DNA of 64,000 nt from Cenococcum geophilum 1.58 (GCA_001692895.1 KV748185.1:2727811-2791810), one strand, 5' to 3'; shown: positions 1 to 12,164, counted from the stretch's first letter. A program made the numbers and translations. The notes: generated from the sequence alone by a model not told the origin.

Positions 1-3000
1 AAAGTAAAAGGGCTGGTCTTTTCTAGTAAGGCGGTTAAGAGGCTAGGTAATTCTACTGTAGTTCTTAATAAAGCGTTAGTAGAAGTTACAGAAACCTAAA
101 AATAATTGCACCCCCTTTATAGTCTGAGGGGGCGTCTACTAGTTAATTATGGTCGTTTTCTCTAGGTTGGCCTTAATTTTATCCATACTAATAATAAAAC
201 CTAGGTACTTTATACGCTTAATACTAAATTCCGACTTCTTAATATCGGCCTGGAGGCTAGCTTTACGGAGCCGTTATAGGACTTTATAAACGTGCTCCTC
301 GTATTCTAGTTCGTTCTTTAAATAGATTATAATATCATCTAGATAGGCCGTATAGAAGTTATTAAGGTAGTTAAAGAGTATATTATTTATATACCGCTGG
401 TACGTAGCTAGTCCGTTAGTTAGTCTAAAAGGAAGTACCTTACATTTATACGTCCCGTAATAGGTCTAGAATGTAGTAAGATCCTTAGACCTGGGGTTTA
501 TCCTAATTTGGTAAAAGGCCTAACGGATATTAAGCTTTATAAAAACCTTAGCTCTACTTATTTAGGTAAGAGTCTTATTAAGTAAGGGCAGCGGGTAGCG
601 GTCCTTACGGGTTATATTATTTAGCTTATGGTAGTTAATATAGAAGCGCAGTCCTCTATTTGGCTTTTTAATAAAGAGAATAGGTAAGTTAAAAGGGGCT
701 TAGCTAGGCTTAATAAAGCCCTTATTTAGGTTATTAATAAGGTACTGCTTTATAGCCTATAATTCAGTAATAAACTATAGGTAGAGAGGGCTAAAGCTAA
801 GGGTGCTTCCTTTGTCTTGCTTAATCTTAATCTTATAGTTATATAGTCGGTGGAGTAAAAGTATATTAGACGCTGCCTTAGAGAATACGTCCTTAAATTT
901 CCGGTATTGATTAGGCAGTTTTTACTTTACTAGTTTTTTATCTATAAGCCCGCTTTTCTATCCACTAAGCTCACTTTCTTTTTCCTTAATTATTTGGTTA
1001 ATTTTGTATAGGCTAGTTATAAAGGCAACGGTATTAGGCTAAACTAGGTTCTAGTAGAATCCTATAGCGCTAATACAGCAGACATTAACTAGTGGGAGGT
1101 CTATAGGTTTCTTTGGCGTCTATTAGGCCGTAGTTTGCGGTATAGGGTTTATAGTCTTCCTTAGCTTACATTCCATTTTCTATAAGTTATCCTTCCTATT
1201 TATTAGTTTAGTATAGTGTCCGATATCCCTAGCTTTCCTTTATAGCTTTATAGGGTTCTCCATAGAGAACTTAGCTAGGTTACTACTAACTTCCTAGGTC
1301 TTTAGTGCGGGTGGCGTGACATAGGTAGTTTAGGGGCGGCGTAGTATACGGATCCGTTGCGGGTTAAGCTATATATTCTTCTTAAAGGCCTAGTCTCTAC
1401 GCATAGCATCAGCTTAGTAAATAGTATTAATCTAGGGCCGTATAAGGTTTTTTATTATAATACTGATTTCTTTTATAAAGGAAGGGGTTAGGGGTAGAGT
1501 TTTGGGCTAGATAAGCTGTTTACTCCGTACTTTAAGCTATAAGCCTAAATAGGCTAGCTATTTTCTTTTTAAGATTATATTATGGCTTCCTAAGTCCGTA
1601 ATAAGAAAGGGGACGTTATATTACCTTCGTCCGTTAACGCGGAGGTAGATCCGTAAGATAGTTATAATAGGTAGCCCTATCCGTCCGTTATAACTGTAAA
1701 TAGGGATTAGTTTAGGTAGTTCTTTAAGGGGTATATTTAAAAAGTTAGCCAGTTTTATAGCGCACTTTATATTAATTAAGGTAAAGGCATTTACTCCTAA
1801 GTTAGCTAAAGTAGAGGTTAAAACTTAATATCTATTGCGAAATAAAGTACAAGGGATAGTGCAGCTTCTTCTATTAACTAGCTAACCTAGATTAATATAT
1901 AATATATTAATCCCTTTTAACCCTAAAGAGAAGTCTTCCTCTAGGGTTCCTCTTTTTCCGGCTCCGTACTATCCTCCTAAATTAATAGGACCTTATTTAT
2001 CCTTGCCTTTATTAGGCAGTTCCTTATAGGGTGGCCTATTTAACTATATAAGAAGTAAGCTCCTTAATTACTAAGGGCCTATATATGGGGGTCGCTATAT
2101 ATAGGCCGGGTATACACCGGGCCCGTAGTAGGGGTAGCTACGCAGCTAGCTGCCGGGTTGGCTGTAGAAGTTGCCAATTATACTAGGGTACTATAGGCCG
2201 TACTCGCAGTACTTACGGCCTAGTTTGTAAGGTTTCTAGTTTTTAGCTAGTTAGCGCGTACCTTAATTCAATAAAGGCCTTAGTTAATAGCTAGGCAATG
2301 GTCTATAAGTTCCTTTAACGTCTATGCTATAGTATAAGCTGGTAATACGGCCCGCTATAGGTCTAGGGTAAGCTTATTAAAGAGGTTTAGTAGTAGGTCT
2401 TTCTGGGGGATCTAGGCCTATCCAGCTAGGTGTAGAAAGCGAGTTTAGAAGGCTAAAAAGGTCTCTGTTATTTTTATATTTAGGCTTTTATAGCTAAGGC
2501 GGGCATTCTATACTTTAAAAGGGTCCTTATAAATAGAAGATAAGTATTTAATTATTTCTTCTTTAGAGATAAAGGGGTCTGCTAAGTCTTTAGTGTATCG
2601 CGGGCGTAAATACGTCTAGGCGTCTCTACTAGTACGGCCGAAGATATAGGCCATTTTAGCTCAGGCGTTAGGGAAGTAGTCTACATTAACTTTAAGCTTA
2701 TCCTATAATTAGAGCTTCTAATTATTAAATATAGGGTTAGTTCCGTTTATAAGTAGTAGGGGGTCCGCGACCTTTACTAACCGCTTTAGTGCTATATAGG
2801 CCTTAGTAGATCTACTAAGGCGCTAGGATAGGGCCTAAAGGACTATAGTAAGTCTTTAGTTATCTAATAATGACTTATTATTAGATATAGGGGTATCTCT
2901 AGCTTTAAGCAGCTCTCGTAATTATTTAATTTTAGTATTAGTAGCCGCAAGCTCCGCCTAGGGGGTTAAAACGTTATTATTTCTTTATCTAAAGTATTTA

Positions 3001-3251
3001 AGGGTCCTACAGCTGCTTTACCTACTACTATGGTTTATAGCATAGTGGTAGGGGTATTAGGTAATTCTGGGTAATTTCTTTAGGGGTTCTAGTCTATGCG
3101 TATCTTATAGGTCCTTTCCTTAGGGTTCTGTTTTTTTCTTTTAGGTCCTGTCCTTGTGGTCCTAGTAATGTCCTTAGGGTCCTATTTTATATTCTTATAA
3201 ATATATTTAAGTTCCTTCTTAGGAAGAAAGAGTAGAGTAAGCTTTAGATAA
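1..3251 (-). mobile_element. Ty3/gypsy retrotransposon remnant (gag, protease, RT), runs off left edge
   Basis: Minus-strand remains of a Ty3/gypsy polyprotein, broken by many stops. Reading leftwards, a degenerate CCHC zinc knuckle (GHPIRNC-like) lies near 2000-2080 in the Gag part. A retropepsin-like block ending in a VPFLITDLG / ILKRK / LAYLGL pattern lies near 1530-1660. An RT N-terminal block with HRLYNYKIKI lies near 810-900. RT palm motifs PFRLTNGLATYQRYINN and then YLDD lie near 330-420. This order (Gag, protease, RT) fixes orientation and superfamily; RNase H and integrase would lie left of the window. Most stops are explained by C-to-T or G-to-A change, as in RIP. Not functional. 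Confidence 0.88.
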
Positions 3252-3478
3252 TATTAGTGACTTAGTTAATTAAGACATAAGTATAGCAAAATGGTTACGC
3301 AAGCCTATATAATTGGATTGTCTATAAATAAGAATCTAAAGCTAAAGAAAGGAAAGGAGAAGAAGGGGAGCGCCGCTTAAAGCTATATACGATCTTCGCG
3401 TCACGTGACCGCAATATGCGGCAATCTGTAGCAACTTGCCGGTATGTAGTTCTGCCAAGTTCTACTAGTGCCGTAACA
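3252..3478 (-). repeat. 5' LTR of the minus-strand gypsy element
   Basis: On the minus strand this begins TGTTACGGCACTAGTAGAAC and ends near CTAATA. It is an inverted, diverged copy of 3998-4244; for example both share the block ATTGGATTGTCTATAAA and a purine-rich stretch with AAAGGAAAGGAGAAG. It lies directly upstream of the Gag region of the element at 1-3251, so it is that element's 5' LTR. End positions are by comparison of the two copies and may be off by a few bases. Confidence 0.85.
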
Positions 3479-3997
3479 GTTATATAATATAATCTATATA
3501 ATCTATAAAATCTATATAATCTATAATAGAGTAAATAGAGTATATATATATTATGTATAAGAAGGATTTTATAGGGGTATAGTTATATATTTAAGGACCC
3601 TTAGTCCCTACCTAGATAGTTCCTTCCTTATAGTGATTTTTAGAATATAACTAGAGTTAATCTATTAGGCAACTACTCCACTAGTTATTATTACATTATT
3701 AACTTTAACTTATATTACCTATATACCTAGCCTAATAATAAGCCTACCGTAGTTCTTGCTATAAGGTTCCGTTATATAAAGTACCTAAATAAGTAGATAG
3801 AATGCTAGTATAACGAAGATAATAAGCTACTAAAAGAATATAAGGATAAGAATGCCCTAGAAATTTCTTAGTTATATAAGGTATTAAGATATCTAGGAAC
3901 TTTAACCAGCGGTTAAAGTTATCTAATTAGTTAGATTCTCTTACTAAGACTTTTAGCGATAATGCCTAAGGGCAGGCTTTTTTGGAGGGGGGGGTAA
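3479..3997 (+). mobile_element. 3' end fragment of a second Ty3/gypsy element, plus strand
   Basis: AT-rich, stop-filled sequence that ends in a G-rich polypurine tract (about 3984-3994) directly before an LTR start, the layout of the 3' end of an LTR retrotransposon. A short conceptual stretch with LLKEYKDKNALEIS just upstream could be the tail of a chromodomain or the end of Pol, but this is weak. The left part (3480-3560) is TA-rich simple sequence. The fragment abuts the outer end of the minus-strand element, so the latter may have inserted into this one. Confidence 0.6.
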
Positions 3998-4244
3998 TAT
4001 TACGGCACTAGTAGAACTTGGCAGAACTTATCAGAACTTCGCACCGGTAAGTTGCCATAGATTGCTATAGATTGCCGCATATTGCGATTATATAACGCGA
4101 AGATCTTATAAAATACCGAACGGCGCTGCTCTTCTTCTCCTTTCCTTTCCCTAGCTTTAGATTCTCGTTTATAGACAATCCAATCGTACAGGCTTGCGCG
4201 ACCCTTTTGCCGTGCTCATGTCTCGATTGACTGAGTCGCTAACA
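3998..4244 (+). repeat. 3' LTR of the plus-strand gypsy fragment
   Basis: Starts TATTACGGCACTAGTAG (a mutated TGTTACGG start) after a polypurine tract and ends around GTCGCTAACA. It matches the LTR at 3252-3478 in inverted orientation over nearly its full length, with differences mainly of transition type. It keeps a pyrimidine-rich block, CTTCTCCTTTCCTTTCC, near 4132-4148. Confidence 0.82.
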
Positions 4245-5526
4245 TTAGCCTCTCCTAAATGTATACCCGTGAGCGAGTTGATTACTTAAAGAGAGCCTGC
4301 CGAAGATCCTGCGTAGAATCGTCCTTTGGCCAAGGCTCTGTATCCATAAAGTAGTAATTAAGTTACTAAAATCTCACAAGGCTTATATAGTTTTTAACTA
4401 TATAGGCCGCGCTAACTAGCTCTAATTCCCTAATAATTATTAATAACGGGTTCTATAGTAATACCTATATAAATCAGGATACTAAAGTAGGCGTATAACT
4501 CTTGCCTATTTGTCGGTTTTTATAGGTGTATGTATTTAGTTTCCTCTATAGGATAAAGCTCTATATGCTTGTTTATCTATTCCACAAGCTTGTCTACTAT
4601 TATATTAGTAAAGAATGGCCTAAATGTAGCTAAGGGATTCGTGTGGATTAAAATTGGGAGGAGAATTTAGGGTACCATGGCTGTTAATATGTAGAGGCTT
4701 GAAGTAGGGCAACGGCTATGGCTCCCCGGGGGGGGGGGGGTTCTTTCGCCTTCCAAACAGGTAAAACTAAATATTAAGTTAGTGGAATAAAGTCTATATT
4801 ATTAGAAGTATAATTGGTAGGCATAATTAATTGATTTGTATTAATTGAATATATGTAAAGTACATGCGTAGTTCTGATTCTAATTTTCGTAGGACACCAC
4901 TAGGGGAAGGGATAAGAATTAGATATAAGCTTTCGAAAAATTTCATAATTAAAACCGTAGAGCTCGTTTCATTTTTGGAAGTGTTATGGGATCGTTCATG
5001 AAGGCATGACACCAACGCCTCGCTTGTATTTCTCTTTACCAACCTAATCATCATGCGAAGCCCAAATTCCTATTTACGCTGGTTATAGCCTGGATTAACT
5101 CGTCTATCATGTCGCCTATTAAATTTTCGTCTGAAGGGTTTCCTGATAGAGGCAGAAGACAGCTGTGGGATATAACCCTTGGGAGGTTCCACAGATTTTA
5201 CAAACTGATACCGGGAATATGAATACATCGACCCACCCATGTGGTCCAGGACCAGACGTGCCTGAATCCTCATTCAAAGCGAAAATCACCTTCGACAAAC
5301 GGCTATGGGTGGGGAAACGAGCCAGAAGAAGAAAACAAAAATGAATTTTGCATCAGTCATAGAGACTAGGGTATGAACGGCTACCGCCCTAACCACCAAG
5401 GAGCATATCACTCCATAGACGTATCCTAGGTAGTTTTCCACCCCCCAAACATCCTCCAGATGCTCGTTAATGCCTCAATCATACATCGAAACTCCTTCAA
5501 GAATGCTAGGTCAGCCGTGATGCCTC
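4245..5526. other. Gene-free spacer with a 13-G homopolymer
   Basis: No coding region with family resemblance was seen on either strand. It is AT-rich to about 4680. A run of 13 G residues occupies about 4728-4740. From about 4800 the composition becomes genic and leads into the 3' flank of the cysteinyl-tRNA synthetase gene. Short open stretches near 4827-5273 on the minus strand look random. Confidence 0.6.
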
Positions 5527-8151
5527 TCATTTTCTGTTTGAAAGTATCCATTCGTCGTGCAGCTTCTTCTGCTTCTCCCACTCTTTTCTCAGCTTCTTCA
5601 TCTTGTTCTTAGGAATTTCCTCGCCTTTCGCATCGCGAATTGGTAACCCTTCGTCATCCCAGCCGCTATACTCCTGCGTTCTAAACATGTCCAAAGGACT
5701 TAGTTTTGCCAGCTCTGCTTTCTTCGCTGCTTTTTCGGCTTCTTCTTTCTCGCGCTTCTCTTTCGCTTCACGCTTCTGCTGCTCGCGCTCTTCTTTCTGC
5801 TGCCGGGCAGCATGGAGCTCGCTGTCAACTGGCCGCACCATTGCAGGCAGGCCCTCGCGATCCTCAAGATAGATTCCTAAGTCCCACAAATGCACATCGC
5901 GGAGTTGATCGCAAAGTGCGAGAAAATCTTTTGCGGGGGCTTTCTTCTCTGCTAGAGCCTTGATCTCTTCCTGGAACTTTGAGAGAACTTCGGCATATGG
6001 CGCTGCGGCTGCGTCTTGCTGTGCGGTGCTCACGTCTTTAGATGTAATGGCGGCAAGAGTTTCATCAGATAGGTTCCCAGCAATGACATGCTGCCGCACT
6101 TCGTCTCGTTCTTTCGAAACCTGGAAAACATACGGTATAGAAGCCTCGGGGATTTCGATGCCTGACCATCCTATTATGCTGTCATTTGGATCTGCAGACC
6201 CGTCCAGGCCAAAAACCCTCACAATTTTAGTCAGCCAACGTACGTCCAGTACAGTTTCATCTGTGAGAGCTGTTCTGTCGGCTGAGTTGTACTCGGTTAT
6301 TAGGCTAGATATTGCGCGCATCGCAGCAGGGGTATCAAAAGAGTCACAGAGGGCGTCATGGACTTTCGCCTGAGCATTTGCAAAAGATTCGCAAAGGGTT
6401 GAGTCTTGAGCGGTGGAGGGGTTATTTGAAGGTTGGCGTTCGAGATCTCGGGCTTTCAGGAAGAAGTTATTCATGTAGCCTTCAAACGATGTTCCCTGCT
6501 TTCTGAGCTCATCTGTGATCTCGACAGCGTCTTTCCACCCTCCTAAAAGGAAGATGATGCGTAAACTTCGAGAAGTCCAGTCGCCTCTCCTCAACGCCTC
6601 TCGAATTGTGGTGAAATTCTTCAGTGACTTCGACATTTTTGACCCTGATATGCTCAGATGCCCGAAATGGATGAAATAGGAGACCCAACCAAGTTCCTCA
6701 TTATTACCATTGCATCCCGACCAGTAAGCTATTAAAGTTAGCTCTGCGATTACTGCTTACAATATACTCTTTTCCTTACCTTCGCTCTGTGCAAGTTCGT
6801 TATCATGATGCGGGAAGCAAAGATCAATACCTCCCGAGTGAATGTCGATTGTCTTTCCAAGTACATCACTAGCCATTGCTGAGCACTCTACGTGCCAGCT
6901 TTGAGGCTTTCCAGAGAGCGAAATCACCGTCTCCTCTTTTCTCTGTAGTTTTCTTGGTCAAAGCGCCTTCGCCATCTGCTTGCAAGTCTTTGTCGTTCCG
7001 ATTCCACGGTTCCAGCCTCGCATAATGATTTCCGTGGTTCTCAAAAGTCGAGATGTCGAAGTAGACAGAGCCATCAGACGTAACATAAGCAAATCCATTT
7101 GCCTCTATTTTTTTTACGAACTCTACAATTTGCGGACCGTACTCGGTGACTCGTGTGAGGACGTCGGGATCTAAGCAATTCAGCGCTCGAACGTCCTCGA
7201 AGAACCGTTTCTCAAATTTGGAAGTGAGTTTAGTGAAGATTCTATAGTCGCTAGCATCGATGGATGAACCATAGAGGGAGTCAAGGTATGGTAACAGAAC
7301 GTCTTCTGTCCGGGTATAGAACTCTACAACGTCCACTGACCCCTTGTCGTTTTGGACCAGATTTAATGCGGCTGCTGCTGAAGATGCGGTTTTCAGGTGC
7401 ATCTTGATCTTTGCTTCTTTATCTCCAGCAGGAATCCCATTGCCAGCCAGTGGCTTGCCATCCAGAACAGCTTGATATGCCTTTTTTGCTTTCGTATCGT
7501 ATGCTTCGGGTTTGAGGTCGGGAGGAAGGAAAACTAAGTTTTTTCGAACGTAGGCGTCAAATGCTTCTGTCGCGGTTGAGACTACCGTATCGTCGAGATT
7601 TGGGTGCTTGCTAGTAAACTCAGAAAGAAGATGTTGCTGTCTGCCACGCAATATAATCTTGTCATCCACATCGGTTGTCTGTTCTCAGAATGTTATTTAT
7701 CTTCCTCTTCATCCTAGAAAGAGCCCGGATTGCTTAGAGCATTTCTTCCATACATTCGTGACAAACTTGAGATTAAAGCCAAAATAGTCCTCCCGAGGTG
7801 GGCGTCATCGTAAACCGTCGGACCACAGGCATACCAGGTAACGTTCTTTCCTTCAAAATCAAAGGGTACAAAGTCCTATAGTTCTGTAAGTCAGCATTTA
7901 ATCCTAATAATCGAGACTTTACCTGAGGCAGAAATAAAAAAAGGGAATAGACAAACAGTTTTGCTTCGTGTGAGAGAGTTCCATATTTTTAGAGGCGGAA
8001 GGGACGCTGAGCTCTTTGGAGGTATCCAGGGTGGTTGTTGCCGTGACGTTGTAGCCATTGCGCGGGCAGATCTATAAACTTTGAATGAAGGAGAAGCTGA
8101 AGACAAAAAGAAGCGTGAGGTGTTCCAGCAAGTGCGCAGGCAAGACACCAT
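5527..8151 (-). pseudogene. Cysteinyl-tRNA synthetase, apparently broken by two small deletions
   Basis: Class I aminoacyl-tRNA synthetase charging tRNA-Cys; fungi usually have one gene serving cytosol and mitochondria. Exons: 8151(or 8058)-7957, 7875-7754, 7678-6780, 6728-5527; introns of 81, 75 and 51 nt keep phase. Visible motifs: [64 protein letters not shown] and an intact KMSKS with a charged C-terminal tail. M at 8058 gives a cytosolic start (MATTSRQQ); M at 8151 adds a 31-residue Arg/Ser-rich leader without acidic residues, fitting mitochondrial import. Two segments that the family always has are missing: about 46 nt right after HLG (the rest of the HIGH-type motif) near 7790, and about 47 nt between WKASK and WHVECS near 6899. 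Each shifts the frame, so the long middle exon is out of frame, although it has no stops over 266 codons. Either a recent pseudogene or an assembly error. Confidence 0.8.
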
Positions 8152-8375
8152 CAGTGAGGGAGGAGAGAAAGGAGGGTAATATAACACTGATGGTGGGGGT
8201 GAGTCAAAGGGCTGAACAATACACCGTGCCTCCGAAAGAGCTGTGCGCCAAGATTTCGGACCACCCTGCCCCAGCTTCTATCAAGGAAGAGTTTCTACGG
8301 CACTATCAGCGCCATTTTTTCTGTCGTTCCTCTATTACTTGATAAGGCAGAAATCGGCCCTCTACTCTATTCTCA
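8152..8375. promoter_or_regulatory. Short divergent promoter region between cysteinyl-tRNA synthetase and TRM61
   Basis: Only 224 bp separate the upstream start of the cysteinyl-tRNA synthetase from the TRM61 ATG (318 bp from the cytosolic start). Both genes act on tRNA, so shared regulation is plausible. No specific operator was recognised. Confidence 0.4.
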
Positions 8376-9956
8376 ATGGCTCCCTCCCCATTCCTAGACC
8401 CAGGGCCCACCTCCTCCCCCAACACCCTCGCCCTCCTCCACCTAAAACGTGACCTGCTCATACCCACCATTCTCTCTGAATCCTCCATACACTCCGACAC
8501 AGACTACGCTGAAGGCAAAGTAACCAATACGCGCTTTGGCTCCTTCCCGCATAGCACTTTGCTCAACCAACCCTGGGGTACGCAAATTCTCGCCTCGAAC
8601 GTCGACACTGGATTGCGGGCTAGCAAAGGCAAGAAAAGGAAAAGAGAGGGTGGAGAGACGCCCAGAGAAGTAGAGGAGGATGGCGAGGAATTCAAAGGAG
8701 GAAGAAACCAGGCTGCAACCACTGCGAGCAGCGGATTCGTGCATTTACTCCCGCCAACTCCAGAGGCCTGGACGCTTTCTCTGCCACACCGGACGCAAGT
8801 GGTTTACACACCGGATTACAGCTATATACTTCAGAGGCTGCGCGCCAGACCGGGCGACCGTATTATTGAAGCTGGTGCGGGAAGCGGTTCGTTCACACAC
8901 GCAGCTGCGCGAGCTGTATTTAACGGATACCCTGATGCTGACACCGAGAGCGACACCGCACAAAACGGCACCGTGACCAAATCCAAAAAGAAACGCAAAT
9001 ACGGTGGGGTCTACAGCTTCGAGTTCCACGCTCCTCGCGCCGAACAGCTACAAGCCGAAATCTCCGAGCACGGCCTAAGCCCCATCGTGCGCATCACTAA
9101 CCGCGACGTCTACCAAGATGGTTTCTGCCTGCCAGCATCACCAGATGCGCCCACCGAACCTGAAGCGGACTGCGTGTTTCTTGACCTCCCGGCCCCCTGG
9201 CTCGCTCTCAAGCATCTCACGCGCACACCGTTATCTGCATCAGCCCTCCGCTGCGTGGACTCCAGCTCTTCCCCTTCTACTCCCAACCCGCTACAGGCAC
9301 AGACTGCAACCAAAACCACCTCCTTTCGCAGCCCTTTAAATCCTTCTACGCCGACCCGCATCTGCACCTTCTCCCCTTGCATCGAGCAAGTCCAGCGCAC
9401 CGTCAGCACCCTCCGCCAACTAGGCTGGGTAGAAATCAGCATGGTTGAAATCCTGCATCGGCGCCTCGATGTGCGGCGCGAACGGGTTGGGCTGCAGGAA
9501 GAAGGGTTGCGAGGCGCCAATGCGAGCCCCGCCACAGTGGGTGAGGCGGTACAGCGGCTTAGAGAGGTTGAAGGGAGATTTAGGGCGTTTCACGAGCTAC
9601 AGAAAGAGGATGCATCATCCGCACACGGAAATGGAAAAGAGGGTGTTGACGAGGCTGCCGATGGTGCCGAAACCACTAAGAAGAACAGCAAGGGGAAGGG
9701 GAAGGGGAAGGGGAAAGGGAAGTCAAGCGTTAAGCCAGAAACCGACGCAGCGCATCTGTCACGACAGCAGCGACTTGAGAACCTAAAATTAGCCGCTTCG
9801 GAACGCGACTTGTTCAAAGAAGGTAGATTAGTACATCGAACGGAACCAGAGCAGAAGACGCATACGTCATATTTAGTCTTTGCTATCTTACCTCGAGTGT
9901 GGACGAAAGAGGATGAGGAAAATTGTCGCAAAAAATGGGAACAGGATAAAAAGTAA
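8376..9956 (+). CDS. TRM61: tRNA (adenine-58-N1)-methyltransferase catalytic subunit
   Basis: Catalytic subunit of the Trm6-Trm61 complex that makes m1A58 in the T loop of nuclear-encoded tRNAs, including initiator tRNA-Met. A single 526-residue exon. An N-terminal block with TRFGSFPHSTLLNQPWGTQI matches the family's GxFxHxxxIxxPWG signature (about residues 51-71). It is followed by a Lys/Arg/Glu-rich insertion. The Rossmann-fold SAM site EAGAGSGSFTH starts near residue 165, DCVFLDLPAPW is motif IV, and ICTFSPCIEQVQRT then GWVEISMVEIL complete the GCD14 domain. A low-complexity KGKGKGKGKG run near residues 444-455 is a species-specific insertion. The C-terminal SYLVFAILPRVW is typical. The ATG is the first after a pyrimidine-rich leader. 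Confidence 0.93.
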   Translation: MAPSPFLDPGPTSSPNTLALLHLKRDLLIPTILSESSIHSDTDYAEGKVTNTRFGSFPHSTLLNQPWGTQILASNVDTGLRASKGKKRKREGGETPREVEEDGEEFKGGRNQAATTASSGFVHLLPPTPEAWTLSLPHRTQVVYTPDYSYILQRLRARPGDRIIEAGAGSGSFTHAAARAVFNGYPDADTESDTAQNGTVTKSKKKRKYGGVYSFEFHAPRAEQLQAEISEHGLSPIVRITNRDVYQDGFCLPASPDAPTEPEADCVFLDLPAPWLALKHLTRTPLSASALRCVDSSSSPSTPNPLQAQTATKTTSFRSPLNPSTPTRICTFSPCIEQVQRTVSTLRQLGWVEISMVEILHRRLDVRRERVGLQEEGLRGANASPATVGEAVQRLREVEGRFRAFHELQKEDASSAHGNGKEGVDEAADGAETTKKNSKGKGKGKGKGKSSVKPETDAAHLSRQQRLENLKLAASERDLFKEGRLVHRTEPEQKTHTSYLVFAILPRVWTKEDEENCRKKWEQDKK

Positions 9957-10153
9957 GAGACAGTAGGGAATAACGTAGGAATATAGCCCATAGATCTTCG
10001 CTCACCCAAAGTATGCTTGAAGCTCTGAACTCTGGGTCCTATATTAATGACCCGTCACACCCAAATATGCAAGAGAAGTCTGATATTTGATTACGCCGCA
10101 ATACTTTTGTTCGTTATAATCATCATACTTCACCACATATCGTTCAAGCCCCG
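9957..10153. other. Short 3'-3' spacer
   Basis: Convergent 3' ends of TRM61 and the PhoD-like gene. No coding sequence seen. Confidence 0.6.
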
Positions 10154-12164
10154 CTATCCCCAAACCGCATCCTTAGCCCGATGGCTCCCACTTTTGAGTG
10201 GCGGCGTCGAAATCTGGTAGCTCCAAGTCTCCTCCCCATCGATGAATAGGCGATAGTTGAGATGGCTCTGTTCACTTGAAGCTGGCGACGTGAGCTCAAG
10301 AGCGCCGAATTTGGAGTTGCCGTCAGGGATATACCTATAGGAAACTGTTTGTTAATGTCTGCCATGTTCACAATAAAAACAGAACGTACTTAATGCAGAC
10401 ATCGCCATCGTCGGTCTCCTTATAAGTTCGGACTGGAAGATAAAACATGCTCAATGGGCTCGTGCTAAATTCGTGTACTACCGCACTGCTGGGCCATCGA
10501 GAATCCTTTGGCGGTGGGAAGCTAGTCGCAGCGAATTCATGTCGGTCGCCGCTGAGGACGACTACACCGACTCCACCTTCTGCACCGACATCCCACATTG
10601 CCTCGAGGATCTTCTGGCGCTCGGGAAGATACCCCGCCCAAGAATCTTCAAAGCCAAATTGCCAGTTCTTAGTAAATGGGATACTAGAGACTACAATTTT
10701 CCAGCGCACTCCATGTGGAACAGGTTTCTTGATCCAAGCGAGGAGGTCATGAAGCTGGGTTTCGCCGAGCATGGTCTTTGAGCTATCAGTAGCGTTCGAA
10801 GTTTCTGGAGATCGATAACGGCGAGTATCCATTAAAAAGAACTGAGCCGGGCCTTGCGTGAAACTGAAATAAGTTTCGCCCTTGCGTATTGCAGGTGGAT
10901 TGACTGAAACATGATAGTGCTGGAAGGGATCGTAAGCTGACTTGAAGACTCCAGTTGTGTTCTTGTCCCAATCGTTAGCAATCTCGTGGTCATCAATAAC
11001 ATGGATCCAAGGGAGGTTCCATGAAACGGATGGCCAGTCTGGTGAGGCATAGATTTGACGGTACTCGCGACGGTATGTCTCAACATCTTTACCCAACTGA
11101 CGCGGCACATCAACATAGATGAAGTCACCCAGAAAGAGCATAAAATACGGATGGAGTCGGGGGATCCAAGCCGCAAGGTGTTTGAAGCTGGGTATATGCA
11201 GAGGGTGTTGCCATGGTGTGTATGGCACCCTAGGCTTAATGCAGCTTGAGTGGAGAAAGGTATATTTATTATCGTTACGAGGAGAAATCTCACCAACTCG
11301 AGGAGCTGTGATGAAATAGCCAGTTCGATTTTGTGTAGAAGTCTCAACCCTGTACTGGTAGGACGTATCTGGCGTAAGGTGGTTAAGGGTTATTGAAGTG
11401 GTGAAGTCAGTGTCATCCGAAAGCCAGACATGAGGCGTATCAGCAGTTGCAGATTGAGATGACCACTTTTCTATGTCGATCGGGCGATACAAAACCTTCA
11501 CACCATCCGGGCCAAGCTCGCGGACCAGGATTTTCGCGCTCCTGTCAGAAACATATCCTACTCGGGCAAAAGATAAATCATGGCAAGGGTACAATATGGG
11601 TGCCCGAAAGGTCAAATCCAATGCCATAGCGACCAACGCCATGTTGATGCCGAACGTGATCCAGCTCCATAATGCTGATGTGGGGCTTGGTAGGCCCGTT
11701 AGGAGTGTTCTCAGTATCTTAGGCTCCTTCTCTTCGTATATGATGGTCTCCTGCACATCAAGCTCTTCTAAGGGCCCATCCTCAGCACCTTCCGAAAGGT
11801 CGATGTCTTCTGAAGAGGTATCCCCTTGGGCAACCGTCTCTTTTGCGATTACATCAATTTCGTCGGACAGAACCTCATAGGGAGAGGTATCTTTAAAGCT
11901 GATAAGGAAGGATGGAACGTAGGCGCAGACCAAGGCGGTTGCAAGCGGCGGGACGGTCTATGGAGTGCTGGTTATTTCACGGCTTGGGATAGAATATTGA
12001 CTCGAGACTGACACTTGTCGGTATCTGCATGCATGGTTTCCGTTAGAGTTACACACGAATTTTAAGAGTGCCAGCGACAAGCATACCCATCGAAGATAAA
12101 TATAGATGCTAAGCCTGAGGGCCAGCGAGCTGACGAGGGTGATGATGTCTGAAGCAGACGCCAT
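10154..12164 (-). CDS. PhoD-like phosphatase, membrane-anchored
   Basis: Metallophosphoesterase of the PhoD (alkaline phosphatase D) family; substrate not deducible. Exons 12164-12087, 11957-10390 and 10334-10154 join in phase to 608 residues. The 129-nt first intron separates MASASDIITL...YLRW from TVPPLATALV. The 55-nt second intron precedes a C-terminal exon ending KDAVWG. The N-terminus has hydrophobic stretches (ALRLSIYIYLRW; LATALVCAYVPSFLISF) and another near LWSWITFGINMALVAMALDL, so the protein is probably membrane bound. The catalytic domain shows FLHSSCIKPR, LFLGDFIYVD, VIDDHEIANDWD and VLSGDRHEFAATSF, the metal-binding Asp/His motifs of the family. An acidic region lies between the membrane segments. 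Confidence 0.88.

Noticed and set aside
4827-5273. Two short minus-strand open frames
   Set aside because: No conserved features, no plausible promoter, random-looking residues.
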